DNA from: Ignisphaera sp.
GTDB lineage: Archaea; Thermoproteota; Thermoprotei_A; Sulfolobales; Ignisphaeraceae
Direction: 5' to 3'
NCBI GenBank assembly: GCA_038831005.1
Contig: JAWBKZ010000002.1
Coordinates: 1 to 64,000 of the forward strand
Length of the DNA: 64,000 nucleotides
Part shown: piece after piece, positions 41,857-50,835 of the stretch
How positions within the stretch are numbered: position 1 is the first letter of the stretch
How the letters are laid out: each line of letters starts with the position of its first letter
Made by a program: the position numbers and the translations under genes
Notes under the pieces: model-generated
The model's input: only the letters and a program-made list of their open reading frames with translations
Told to the model about the DNA's origin: nothing
The model's database searches: none

Positions 41857-43674
41857 CTAATTCTTCTTATGGATAGCTCTTTTTATTGTCGAGATTATAA
41901 AGGATATGAGTTTGTCTGTTTTTTCAGCGGGTATTCCGATTCGATAGCTTCTAGCTATTGAGTAGAGATTTAGTGTAGCGTGCATTGGTATATACCCTAA
42001 TCTGTAGGCTTCAACAAGATATTCAAGATTATCATCAATAACGATAGCTTCATCACCTTTGCAAAGTTCTATGCATTTTTTGTAGAGGATCTTCTTTATC
42101 GGTCCAAATCCGCTGTCTCTACCAACAATATGGTCTATAGTGTTACTCAATCCTATTTTATCTAATATAATGGTTACTATATCTGTTGGCTGTTTCGTAG
42201 CTATACAGATTCTTGTGTGTTCTCTAAGTTCATTTAGTAGATTAGGTTCTACAAGTAACTCTACATTATCTACAGCTCTAAGCTCATGTTGTTTAACTGC
42301 ATCAGAAAGCTTTTGATATAGATCTAGATCTGTACTCCAATATCTAGTGAGAGTCCTATTAATGGTCTCCCACTTGTATAGAAAACCTTTTTCAATCAAT
42401 AATCTTCTTAACTTGACCCAATTAATAGGTAGCTTAACTAATGTGGCATCGAAATCTGATACTACAACCCTTTTAGAGCTTAGTAAAAATTTTTGAAATT
42501 TGTTGAACCAAGTGTTTAGCTGTTCTCTTGAACTAGATAGATACTGTATCCATCTATTTTTCTCGGATCCAAACTTCTGGAAAGCTTTTGTGGTCTGAAT
42601 AACAACCCTCGGTACATCACTTAGATCTACATCACTTTGTAGAGGATTCGATAAACCTATCTTAAAGAGCTTCAGCCATGTTCTAGGTATCTTCGGTAGG
42701 TATCTAAAGCCGTCCAGAAGCCATGCAAACGAGCCATCTCTAACATATAGTCTTTCCTTTAACTCTAAAGCATGGTCATCACCATAAAGATATAGAGCTA
42801 CTAGAAGTGCTGAAAACCTATACTTCAGCGCTTCAGAGAGATCTATGCTTCCCCAGAATTTAGGGTTCAATTCAATTATATAATAGTCACCAAATTCATC
42901 AATATACCTAGTCTCAACCATTAGTATTCCACTCCATCTAAGTCTATCCACAATCTTTCTACCCAATTCAATAAGTCTAGGGTCTTTCACTATACCCTGG
43001 GCTGCTAAACTAGCTCCACCAATAGGTGTATACTCTACAACTCTCTGGTGAGTGAATTCGATTATCGGGACTCCATTGAACGCTAACGCATAATATCCTC
43101 TAGCAATACCTTCGACATACTCTTGAACAACAACAGGAGATCTAGTTAAAGCTTCTCTAACTGCTGTTTCATAACCTAAATGAAACGATGGGTTAGATGC
43201 ATCACCGAGACCCTTAACCACTATAGGTGGCTTTAGACTATAGATTTTCTCGACATCATCTTCTTTCTCTATAAATACTTGGCGTGGATATAGAGCAATA
43301 TCTCCTAGGATTTCGCTACATCTAACTCTGTTAGATGCTAAAACAATACTCTCATGTGGAGGAGAGATAAGGACTATATCGAGATCCTCAAAATATCTTC
43401 TATTTTTCGAGAATATGTAGAAATCTATAAAATCTATAGGTAAAACAGCTCTACATTGATACATCTTAGCTATACCTGCTACTAAGTAAACCCACTTGTT
43501 ACTATCTCTATCAACTCTAACCATATGCACCTTATCGAAGTATCTAGAGAAGATATGTGGATGATACGTATGAGCCACACCAACAATTGCAAGCTTTAGT
43601 AAACTCTTTATAGATCTAGCTATAGCTACAGATTTTCTAGATGCTATAGAGGCTAAAACTATACAATCTCTCAA
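41857..43674 (-). CDS. ATP-grasp ligase fused to a HAD-superfamily phosphatase
   Basis: 605 residues. Residues about 1-330 are an ATP-grasp ligase: PPIVVKGLGDASNPSFHLGY (ATP-binding lysine and loop), VVVQEYVEG, and YIIELNPKFWGSIDLSEAL (metal-binding acid and Asn). Residues about 390-590 are a HAD hydrolase: VVVSDFDATLVKLP (DxDxT), ICIATKQPTDIV, then Lys in GPIKKILYKK and AIVIDDNLEYL. I know of no standard enzyme with this domain order. It is divergent from a polysaccharide deacetylase 38 bp away, suggesting cell-surface glycan or peptide modification. TTG 43674 follows GAGGT closely. Confidence 0.75.
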   Translation of the reverse strand: MRDCIVLASIASRKSVAIARSIKSLLKLAIVGVAHTYHPHIFSRYFDKVHMVRVDRDSNKWVYLVAGIAKMYQCRAVLPIDFIDFYIFSKNRRYFEDLDIVLISPPHESIVLASNRVRCSEILGDIALYPRQVFIEKEDDVEKIYSLKPPIVVKGLGDASNPSFHLGYETAVREALTRSPVVVQEYVEGIARGYYALAFNGVPIIEFTHQRVVEYTPIGGASLAAQGIVKDPRLIELGRKIVDRLRWSGILMVETRYIDEFGDYYIIELNPKFWGSIDLSEALKYRFSALLVALYLYGDDHALELKERLYVRDGSFAWLLDGFRYLPKIPRTWLKLFKIGLSNPLQSDVDLSDVPRVVIQTTKAFQKFGSEKNRWIQYLSSSREQLNTWFNKFQKFLLSSKRVVVSDFDATLVKLPINWVKLRRLLIEKGFLYKWETINRTLTRYWSTDLDLYQKLSDAVKQHELRAVDNVELLVEPNLLNELREHTRICIATKQPTDIVTIILDKIGLSNTIDHIVGRDSGFGPIKKILYKKCIELCKGDEAIVIDDNLEYLVEAYRLGYIPMHATLNLYSIARSYRIGIPAEKTDKLISFIISTIKRAIHKKN

Positions 43675-43712
43675 CTTACCTCAGAAACAAGCCACTTTAG
43701 GAGGTACTATAT

Positions 43713-44495
43713 ATGCTGTTAGTATTGACACATGATGTTGATTGGGGACGAAAAGGTCCTTCTGTAAACCATGTCCTAGATAGATTAAACAGATTCGACT
43801 TAAACGATAGACTGAGGTTCTTCACTTTACGAGACAATATATACGATGGCGTAACGCTCATAATGGAGTATGAACAGAGACAAGGGGTAAAGTCCACTTT
43901 CTTCTTTAGACCAGTATATGACGATGGTTCAACAGTTGAAGAGTATAGCGATATAGTTTCAGAACTTAGAAGAGGTGGATGGGAGGTTGGTCTACATGCA
44001 AACAATGGCGAAGATCTGAGCTCTATAGCTAGCGAGAAGATGATGGTTGAGAAAGTGTATGTTGAACCAGTTGTCAGTATGAGAGTCCATTACCTAAGGA
44101 TAAACCCAAACGTGATACCAATGCTTAAAACTATAGGTATAAAATTTGATAGCAGTTTGATGCCCTATAGATATGGAGTTTCGAAAAAGAATAGCGGATG
44201 TGTACTGTTTAAAGATGTTATTGAGTTACCTATAACTATTATGGATACATACATGTTCTCATACTGGAAAATAAACCCATTAAACACTTATGAAAAACTT
44301 ATAGAGATACTGAAGATATTATCAAATGAAGGAATCAAACTAGCCACAATTCTTTGGCACACCAATAGTGTCAGAATGATTGGAGGTAAAGACTATCTAA
44401 GATTTGTTGAAGAAATATGGAGACTAGAATGGATTAAACCTATCTGTATGCGGGATCTCAAGGACTATATACATTTATGTAGATTAGATCTATGA
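43713..44495 (+). CDS. Polysaccharide deacetylase-family protein (NodB-like fold)
   Basis: 260 residues. LVLTHDVDWGRK near the start supplies the Asp-x-Asp metal motif, STFFFRPVYDD and GGWEVGLHANNGED the His-containing second motif, and RVHYLRINPNVIPMLKTIGIKFDSSL a later catalytic-site strand. There is no signal peptide or transmembrane segment, so it acts in the cytoplasm or is exported by an unseen route. It would remove acetyl groups from an amino sugar. ATG 43713 follows GGAGGT. It is paired divergently with the ATP-grasp/HAD fusion. Confidence 0.85.
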   Translation: MLLVLTHDVDWGRKGPSVNHVLDRLNRFDLNDRLRFFTLRDNIYDGVTLIMEYEQRQGVKSTFFFRPVYDDGSTVEEYSDIVSELRRGGWEVGLHANNGEDLSSIASEKMMVEKVYVEPVVSMRVHYLRINPNVIPMLKTIGIKFDSSLMPYRYGVSKKNSGCVLFKDVIELPITIMDTYMFSYWKINPLNTYEKLIEILKILSNEGIKLATILWHTNSVRMIGGKDYLRFVEEIWRLEWIKPICMRDLKDYIHLCRLDL

Positions 44496-44605
44496 AGAAG
44501 TTTTAACGATTTACTAATCTGGGGTAAAGTTTTAATAAACTCAAGAATATTGTTAATAAACATAGATCGTATATATAGCTTAATGTTATAGCAATTTAAT
44601 GTACT

Positions 44606-44815
44606 TTATAGAACCTCCAGTACCCCAAACCCACTATAGAGAAAATCGTTATAAGTGTTACTCCTAGTATAGAGGGCTCTCGTTATACTATGAACAATCA
44701 GCGTTAAGGTGATTAATATTAGTGGTAAGCTCCATATAACATAGTGTGGATAAACAAATTGATTAAGTAGAATTAAAGTTAGAGATTCTATAGTAGATAT
44801 TACATAGATACTCAT
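44606..44815 (-). CDS. Possible small membrane protein, 69 residues
   Basis: Two hydrophobic stretches (IESLTLILLNQF and YVIWSLPLILITLTLIVHSI) with a short polar tail. ATG 44815 would be leaderless behind a TATA-like TTCTATAAAG at about 44832-44841, which supports expression. There is no homologue I recognise, and AT-rich DNA can encode such frames by chance. Confidence 0.35.
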   Translation of the reverse strand: MSIYVISTIESLTLILLNQFVYPHYVIWSLPLILITLTLIVHSITRALYTRSNTYNDFLYSGFGVLEVL

Positions 44816-45020
44816 TAAACTAATAGATTTACTTTATAGAAGTGGTAGAGAGTATCATTGGGATCACTATGGAGTAGACTTGAATATGGAAACCATGTAA
44901 TTAGAGATAGATCACTATCTTCTCTATTAATATGGAATAAGAATTGATCTTTAATTGCATCGTCTAAAACACCTAGACATAGATATCAACTCCATCGACG
45001 TTATTATTAGTAATATCTAG

Positions 45021-45048
45021 AACAAGGTATCTAGCTATACTCCTTGTT
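45021..45048 (+). other. Hairpin in the gap before the HTH gene
   Basis: AACAAGG (45021-45027) pairs with CCTTGTT (45042-45048), with TAT/ATA inside, followed on the plus strand by TTCTCTCTT. It could be a terminator-like or structured RNA element. The gap 44816-45234 has no gene I can support. It also contains TACCC/GGGTA (45123-45127 with 45134-45138) and the palindrome GTTATAAC near the HTH gene promoter. Confidence 0.3.
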
Positions 45049-45234
45049 TTCTCTCTTATGAATATGATGAATAAATTTATAGATGAGAATATTTCAAGAT
45101 AGATAGATTTAACCGAAATAATTACCCATTATAGGGTATTTCTAGTTAAGGGTTATAACTGGTTAAAATGTTCTACTACAAAACTTATTTTGTATCTATA
45201 CATGTATTATACTATATCTAGAGAGTGTGTAACG

Positions 45235-45735
45235 ATGGGTATGAGCAGTAAAAGGCTGTTAAAACTTTTAAGTAATGTTGGTACCGAACTCTCGTTTAAT
45301 GATCTATTGACTATGAGTGGACTTTCTCCCTCAACATTACGTAAGTATATTAAAGAGTTAGTTGAGATGGGGTATATTGTTGAAAAGAATGGTAGGTATG
45401 TGATTTCAGAAAAAGCTAAACTTGTACTTGAAGGCGAGAAACTTGGACATAAAATCGTTAGTAGAGATGCGGCTTATCTGTTTACAGACGAGAAAGGATT
45501 GCCATTACCTCTTATGATTGATAGTGTCGAGAAGCTCTATATAGCGGTAAAATATGGATTTGTATCACCAGAAATCGTTGTAGAACATATAGCGAGAGGT
45601 TATTTAACTAAATGGCTTTCAGAAGCTCTTGGAGCTCATATACTAGCAAAACATATCTCAAATACTAAGAATATAGAGGAGATTCTAAAGATATTGGAAG
45701 AATATATCGAATACCATGTGCAGGCAACTAGATAG
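45235..45735 (+). CDS. Winged-HTH transcriptional regulator
   Basis: About 166 residues from ATG 45235. LSFNDLLTMSGLSPSTLRKYIKELVEMGYIVEKNGRYVISEKAK is a clear winged helix-turn-helix (residues about 15-60). The C-terminal 100 residues (DAAYLFTDEKGLPLPLMIDSVEKLYIAVKYG) have no recognised ligand-binding fold. An upstream frame extension from 45190 overlaps the likely promoter (TATTATAC about 45205) and was excluded. A small inverted repeat upstream may be an autoregulatory site. Confidence 0.8.
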   Translation: MGMSSKRLLKLLSNVGTELSFNDLLTMSGLSPSTLRKYIKELVEMGYIVEKNGRYVISEKAKLVLEGEKLGHKIVSRDAAYLFTDEKGLPLPLMIDSVEKLYIAVKYGFVSPEIVVEHIARGYLTKWLSEALGAHILAKHISNTKNIEEILKILEEYIEYHVQATR

Positions 45736-45962
45736 TCAGCTAACCGTCTACATTATCCATACCTCTAGCCACATGTACTAATTGTAGTAAATATATATCT
45801 AGATCTCGGCACAATACCATTATTGATCGTATAGCTTAAAATCAATTAATTTACTATATTTTAGACACATCTAAACTTATAAAGCAAGTATCAAATATGC
45901 ATTAGATGGTCATAGCTAGAGGAAATGTGGTATGGCTGTGTCTTGGGTAAAGGGTGTAGAAC

Positions 45963-46214
45963 TTGGCTATAGTATCGCTAGACAAGGTAACACCAGGTTC
46001 CTGTGTAAAAGTTATTGAGGTATATGTGGATCTGCATTTAAAGAGTAGATTAATTAGTATGGGTATATATAGAGGAGCTATTGTAAAGGTTCTCGGTGTT
46101 TTTCAAGGACATGTAGTAATATCTTTGGATTCAGGTCTCGGTAGAAGAATAGCTCTATCTTACGGTATAGCAAGAAAAATTCTTGTAAGCAGTGACTCAG
46201 CTGTTCTGGGCTAA
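45963..46214 (+). CDS. FeoA-domain small protein
   Basis: 83 residues. LDKVTPGSCVKVIEVYVDLHLKSRLISMGIYRGAIVKVL is the SH3-like FeoA fold with the RLxxMGIxxG signature; VISLDSGLGRRIALSYGIARKI completes it. FeoA domains support ferrous iron uptake by FeoB or act in metalloregulators; neither partner is nearby. TTG 45963 follows GGGTG at 6 bases. A TATA box ACTTATAAAGC is at about 45866-45876. The 3' end precedes or overlaps the Nip7-like gene, so the two share an mRNA. Confidence 0.85.
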   Translation: MAIVSLDKVTPGSCVKVIEVYVDLHLKSRLISMGIYRGAIVKVLGVFQGHVVISLDSGLGRRIALSYGIARKILVSSDSAVLG

Positions 46215-46230
46215 GGATAAAGTTTGGTTA

Positions 46231-46800
46231 ATGTTATTGGTGAATGTTTTGAGCTCTATTGTCTCTAGATATATTGAGAAATGTTTTGGTAAAGAGTGTC
46301 TCAATACCATTTTGTCTGATTATGGTGTGAAGCTGTTTAGTAAAAATAGGCACAGGGAACGTGTTTGCTTAATTCCAAAGAGTGTATCTACAATTGTATC
46401 TATAGATCTAATAAACATTAATGTTGTAGCTGTGGGGATCATAATTGGCTGGATCGAGAAGAATTCGGTATTTATACCTTCAACACATCTATTCAATATG
46501 GTTAGAGAAAAGGGGTTTAGTATTGGCTGTAGCATTGTAGCTAAACAGCATGGTGTTAAGGCTTTTCTATATGGTAGAGATCTTCTAGCTTTATCTGTTG
46601 AAAGATTTCTTTATCCTGTTGAAAAAGATATGTATGTTGCTGTACTAGATTCCGAAGATATGAGTGTTATAGGTATAGGTAAGCTAGTGATAGATCCTTC
46701 TGACTTAGGTAAACTCTTATCTGAAGGCAAGGTTCTAGCACTTGTGGTTAAAAATGTCTTTGACTTAGGTATACTCTTAAGAGATGAAGAATACGTTTAG
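46231..46800 (+). CDS. Nip7-like pre-PUA/PUA protein (ribosome biogenesis)
   Basis: About 189 residues from ATG 46231 (a GTG at 46192 inside feoA would add 13). FSIGCSIVAKQHGVKAFLYGRDLLALSVERFLYP fits the Nip7/UPF0113 core (FLYGxDxL), followed by a PUA domain YVAVLDSEDMSVIGIGKLV and GKVLALVVKNVFDLGILLRDE. Nip7 binds RNA during large-subunit maturation. The first 60 residues are poorly conserved. It follows feoA directly. Confidence 0.78.
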   Translation: MLLVNVLSSIVSRYIEKCFGKECLNTILSDYGVKLFSKNRHRERVCLIPKSVSTIVSIDLININVVAVGIIIGWIEKNSVFIPSTHLFNMVREKGFSIGCSIVAKQHGVKAFLYGRDLLALSVERFLYPVEKDMYVAVLDSEDMSVIGIGKLVIDPSDLGKLLSEGKVLALVVKNVFDLGILLRDEEYV

Positions 46801-46807
46801 CGGTAAC

Positions 46808-47149
46808 TCAGTATTCTCTCCAAGTGTATCCACATTTAGCACATTTATAGAAAGTTGTTGGCGGTTCATCAGCAGCTCTTGTCTGGATCTGCCATGCATA
46901 AATTTCGTTGTATTCACATTTAGGGCATCTAACTTCATTCTTTATTAATACAGCTGTTGGTGGTGCAGAAGATTTTTCATTTTCTACAACAACTGTTTTC
47001 TCCTTCTCGACATGCTTTATTACTCTCGAATATGTATGTTGTTTACTAGCACCTCCTTGTACAAGTTCGTAACCACATTTGCTGCATCTCCATATACGTT
47101 TCCTTGTATCTAGATTCATTATAGATCCACATTTAGGACAGAACATCAT
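46808..47149 (-). CDS. tfs: Transcription factor S (TFS, TFIIS-like cleavage factor)
   Basis: 113 residues. An N-terminal ribbon FCPKCGSIM...RCSKCGYE (residues 3-27), a linker, then the C-terminal ribbon RCPKCEYNEIYAWQIQTRAADEPPTTFYKCAKCGYTWREY. The Asp-Glu of RAADEPPT enters the RNA polymerase secondary channel and stimulates transcript cleavage. It is convergent with the Nip7-like gene (7-bp gap) and divergent from aIF5A. Confidence 0.96.
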   Translation of the reverse strand: MMFCPKCGSIMNLDTRKRIWRCSKCGYELVQGGASKQHTYSRVIKHVEKEKTVVVENEKSSAPPTAVLIKNEVRCPKCEYNEIYAWQIQTRAADEPPTTFYKCAKCGYTWREY

Positions 47150-47296
47150 TGTTCTACACCATCAACAAACATGATGTGTTTAGTCTACTCTTGCTGTCTA
47201 GAACTTTTAAGTGTTTTACATTGCAATAGTTTTTCAGAATAGATATAATTACAATTTTTATTCCCCTTTATTCAACAGAATATAGTAGGTGATAGA

Positions 47297-47692
47297 ATGT
47301 CTATAGAATATGGTGAGCTAGGGGATCTTAAGAATGGTAGTTACGTAGTTATAGATGGTGAGCCCTGCAGAGTTGTAGAGGTCTCCAGAGCTAAAACAGG
47401 TAAACATGGTAGTGCTAAAGTACATTTAGTGGCCATAGGTTTGTTCACCGGTTCTAGAAAAACATTGGTAGGTCCTGCTGACCAGAGAGTTGAGATACCC
47501 ATAATCGATAAAAGGTATGGTCAGGTTATAGCTGTACTAGGCGATAAGGTACAGTTAATGGATCTAGAAAACTATGAGACCTTCGAAGTAGATCTACCAA
47601 CAGATGATGAAGTAAGATCTAAGTTAGGACCAGGCGTAGAGGTAGAATACTGGTCTGTACTCGGTAGAAGGTTTATATATAGGATTAGGTAG
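47297..47692 (+). CDS. Translation factor aIF5A
   Basis: 131 residues. The hypusine loop [11 protein letters not shown] carries Lys36, the residue converted to (deoxy)hypusine; the C-terminal OB fold is [23 protein letters not shown]. It relieves ribosome stalling on difficult peptide bonds. ATG 47297 follows GGTG. First gene of the plus-strand superoperon reaching to 58090; srp54 starts 8 bp later. Confidence 0.97.
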   Translation: MSIEYGELGDLKNGSYVVIDGEPCRVVEVSRAKTGKHGSAKVHLVAIGLFTGSRKTLVGPADQRVEIPIIDKRYGQVIAVLGDKVQLMDLENYETFEVDLPTDDEVRSKLGPGVEVEYWSVLGRRFIYRIR

Positions 47693-47700
47693 CATTCTCT

Positions 47701-49071
47701 ATGTCGTTTCTAGAATCAATTAAGAATCTTGTTATAAATTTTTTAAAGGGTAGAGAACCTTACCATGTAGCTGTAGAAAACTTTGTTAAAGAGCTTCAAA
47801 AAACATTACTGAGAGCCGATGTAAATGTTAAACTCGTTATAGAGCTCACCAACAGGATAAAGGAGAGAGCATTAAGAGAGACTCCCCCAGCCTACGTCTC
47901 TAAGCAAGAATGGTTCATCAAGATAGTTTATGATGAACTTTCATCCCTTTTTGGAGGAGACACAAAACCTAGCGTTTTCCCGGTAAAGACCCCCTATATA
48001 CTGATGATGGTTGGAGTTCAAGGCTCAGGCAAAACCACTACAGCAGCTAAACTAGCCTACTTCTATAAAAGATATGGATACAAGCCATGCCTAATATGTG
48101 CTGATGTATATAGACCTGCTGCTTATGATCAGCTTCTACAACTAAGTAAGACAATTGATGTTCATTTTTGTGGAGATCAAACCAGCAACAACCCTATACA
48201 CATTGTAGTTAAGTGTAGAGATATCTGTATGTCGAGCGGTAGCAACATAATAATCGTGGACACCGCAGGTAGACATGGATACGGTGAAGAAGAGCATCTT
48301 TTGAGAGAAATGCAGGAAATAGCAAAAACCATAAATCCAGACGAAATAGCTTTAGTAATTGATGCAACAATAGGACAAAAAGCATACGATCTTGCTCTGC
48401 GTTTTCATCAAGCTACACCAATAGGATCCATAATTGTTACAAAACTAGATGGTACAGCAAAAGGTGGTGGAGCTCTATCTGCAGTAGCAGCAACTAAAGC
48501 GGTAATAAAGTTCGTAGGAACTGGAGAGAAGACACCAGAGCTCGAGGTTTTTGAGCCTAGGAGATTTGTTGGTAGGATTCTTGGTTTAGGCGATCTACCT
48601 ACACTTATAGATAAGCTGAAATCTGTTGAGGAGCATAAGGAGATTGAGCAGAGAGTATCAAAAGCTATAGCTTTAGGGAAACTCACGCTAGTAGATGTTT
48701 ATCTTCAGATAAAGACCGTAAGAAAGTTGGGTCCTTTGTCCAAAGTTTTACAACTTATACCAGGGTTCTCGATGCTTCCCATAGATGATAAACAGCTCAA
48801 GATAAGTGAAGAAAAGATGGAGAAGTGGCTTGCGATAATGGATTCTATGACTTACGAAGAGCTCAAGAATCCCAAGATAATAGATAAATCAAGAATTATT
48901 CGTATAGCTAGAGGATCTGGTACAACAGTTGAAGATGTTAAAGAGTTGCTGAAGTACTATGAAATGGTGAACAGCATGATTAAGAACATGAAAAGGAGAA
49001 CAGGGATCTTTAAGAAGATGGGTATAGATTTATCGAAACTCCAGATAGAGGGTATTGAGGATACGGGTTGA
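47701..49071 (+). CDS. srp54: Signal recognition particle protein SRP54
   Basis: 456 residues. N domain (1-90), G domain with GVQGSGKTTTAAKLAYFY, DTAGRHGYGEE, TKLDGTAKGGGALS and GTGEKTPELEVFEP, and an M domain from about residue 320 (LGPLSKVLQLIPG, KLAI-type helices, RIARGSGTTVEDVKELLK) that binds SRP RNA and signal sequences. It targets ribosomes to the membrane. Eight bp separate it from aIF5A; its 3' end touches the pus10 start. Confidence 0.98.
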   Translation: MSFLESIKNLVINFLKGREPYHVAVENFVKELQKTLLRADVNVKLVIELTNRIKERALRETPPAYVSKQEWFIKIVYDELSSLFGGDTKPSVFPVKTPYILMMVGVQGSGKTTTAAKLAYFYKRYGYKPCLICADVYRPAAYDQLLQLSKTIDVHFCGDQTSNNPIHIVVKCRDICMSSGSNIIIVDTAGRHGYGEEEHLLREMQEIAKTINPDEIALVIDATIGQKAYDLALRFHQATPIGSIIVTKLDGTAKGGGALSAVAATKAVIKFVGTGEKTPELEVFEPRRFVGRILGLGDLPTLIDKLKSVEEHKEIEQRVSKAIALGKLTLVDVYLQIKTVRKLGPLSKVLQLIPGFSMLPIDDKQLKISEEKMEKWLAIMDSMTYEELKNPKIIDKSRIIRIARGSGTTVEDVKELLKYYEMVNSMIKNMKRRTGIFKKMGIDLSKLQIEGIEDTG

Positions 49072-50363
49072 ATAAAGATATGAATATCCTGGATAAAGCT
49101 ATCGAAATTCTTAAGAAATACCCTCTATGCGATAGGTGTTTAGGAAGGCTTTTCGGTTACCTAGGTAAAGAACTCTCTAACCTAGATAGAGGGAAAGCCC
49201 TAAAATTACTCATAGTGCTTGATCTACATAGGAGACTGCAGGAAAATGAAATAGATCTAGATACTGCTAGAAATATAATCCTAAATACTCAAAAAGCTGA
49301 TGTGCTGAAAAATCTGAACCTAGGTAGTCATGAAGATGGTCTACGGTATTGCTATATATGTGGTAATAAAATTGAGGAATGGATAAACACCTTCTCCGAA
49401 AAAATAGCTTCAGCTATTGTGTCACTAAACGTTCCTTCCTTTATTGTAGGTGTATCCTCGATTGACGAAGCTTCGGATAGAGAGAGCGAGATAGCTAAAG
49501 AATTCGACCTAAAATATTGGGAACACATCAAAAGAGAACTGAAGAGAGAAATAGGCAAAAAGGTAAGGTCGTTAGTAGGAACAAGAATAGATTTTGAGGA
49601 TCCGGGAGCAACATTTATAGTCAATATAGAGAGCGGTAGTGTAGAGATAAGCTATTCGTCATTACTTGTATATGGTCGTTACTGGAAGTTTGGTAGAATG
49701 ATCTCACAGAACAGGTGGATAGATAGAGGGGAAGGAAGAAAGTACGACCTATCTATTGAAGATGTTGTTATCTACACAAAAAACATATTGAGAGCCAATG
49801 ACTACGCCATACATATCGCAGGTCGTGAAGATGTTGATGTGAGAACCCTCGGTAGCGGAAGACCTATAGTGATAGAGTTCAAGACCATCAATAGGGATGT
49901 ATCAATTGAGGAAGTGGAGAGAATACTAAACAGTTATACACCTTGGCTTAGCTTCAGATTAATGATGAGGGTTAACAGAGAATTTGTATCGAGAATGAAG
50001 AGTAGTGCTAAGTCTTCTAGGAAAATCTATAGAGCGATAGTGTACACAGAGATACCTACTTCCGAAGAAAACATGCGCTTTCTTGACTCGTTTTTCAAAG
50101 ATAGAGTTATCGAGCAGAGAACACCCACAAGGGTTCTAAGACGTAGGAAAGATGTTGTTAGAAGAAGAAAAGTTTATCGTGTAAAGTCAGTACATCTAGC
50201 TCCACACCTCTTTGAGGCATTAATCGAGTGTGATGGTGGCCTTTACGTGAAGGAACTTGTAACTGGAGACAATGGTAGATCTACTCCAAGTTTCTCAGAA
50301 GTTTTGGGTTGTAGAACAGAGTGTGTGATGCTTGATGTTCTTTATGTTCATGAGTACATTTAA
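49068..50363 (+). CDS. pus10: tRNA pseudouridine synthase Pus10
   Basis: 431 residues. An N-terminal zinc-binding, THUMP-containing part with CDRCLGRLFG (Cys21, Cys24) and YCYICGNKIEEW; a catalytic domain with GREDVDVRTLGSGRPIVIEFK, where the Asp of RED/VDVR is catalytic, and RVLRRRKDVVRRRKVYRV near the end. It makes pseudouridine 54/55 in archaeal tRNAs. TTG 49068 overlaps the srp54 stop and follows GAGG at 7 bases; ATG 49080 is an alternative. Confidence 0.95.
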   Translation: MNKDMNILDKAIEILKKYPLCDRCLGRLFGYLGKELSNLDRGKALKLLIVLDLHRRLQENEIDLDTARNIILNTQKADVLKNLNLGSHEDGLRYCYICGNKIEEWINTFSEKIASAIVSLNVPSFIVGVSSIDEASDRESEIAKEFDLKYWEHIKRELKREIGKKVRSLVGTRIDFEDPGATFIVNIESGSVEISYSSLLVYGRYWKFGRMISQNRWIDRGEGRKYDLSIEDVVIYTKNILRANDYAIHIAGREDVDVRTLGSGRPIVIEFKTINRDVSIEEVERILNSYTPWLSFRLMMRVNREFVSRMKSSAKSSRKIYRAIVYTEIPTSEENMRFLDSFFKDRVIEQRTPTRVLRRRKDVVRRRKVYRVKSVHLAPHLFEALIECDGGLYVKELVTGDNGRSTPSFSEVLGCRTECVMLDVLYVHEYI

Positions 50364-50419
50364 GCTTTATCTTATACTACATCATTAGATCGGTATCTAC
50401 TGGTGAAGAGGGGAATAAT

Positions 50420-50821
50420 TTGGTAAAAGCTCCACAGGGATTAAGGCACAGAACTAGAAAGATCATGAAGAAAAGCGTTAGAGAGAAAGGTGCTGTACCT
50501 TCACTCAGTAAGATCTTGATAGAATACAGAGTTGGTGACAAAGTCTATATAGATGTTGATCCAGCTATCCATGGTGGTATGCCACATAGGAGATACATAG
50601 GTAGGGTTGGTACTATTGTAGGATTCAGAGGTAGAGCTCTTGAAGTCGAGCTTAGGATTGGTACAAAAACTAAAAGGTTATTCTTATTACCTGAACATTT
50701 GAAACCGGCTTTTGATGTAAATGAGAGAATCAAAGAGACGTTGATTAAGCTTAAGGAACTTGAGAGGATCAGAGAACTGCAAAGAGAACAAATGTTATCA
50801 CTTTTATCTCAACTTAAGTAG
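50420..50821 (+). CDS. rpl21e: Ribosomal protein L21e (eL21)
   Basis: 133 residues. KAPQGLRHRTRKIMKKSVREKGAVPSLSKILIEYRVGDKVYIDVDPAIHGGMPHRRYIGRVGTIVGFRGRALEV is the full eL21 fold. The C-terminal 35 residues (KETLIKLKELERIRELQREQ) form a helical extension beyond the usual roughly 100-residue protein. TTG 50420 is the start, behind GAGGGG. Confidence 0.96.
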   Translation: MVKAPQGLRHRTRKIMKKSVREKGAVPSLSKILIEYRVGDKVYIDVDPAIHGGMPHRRYIGRVGTIVGFRGRALEVELRIGTKTKRLFLLPEHLKPAFDVNERIKETLIKLKELERIRELQREQMLSLLSQLK

Positions 50822-50835
50822 CATACAACCTACCT

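Noticed and set aside
45932-46018. A 28-codon frame starting ATG GCT GTG upstream of and overlapping feoA
   Set aside because: Could be an upstream ORF, but it has no ribosome-binding site of its own, and the feoA TTG start with GGGTG explains the region better.
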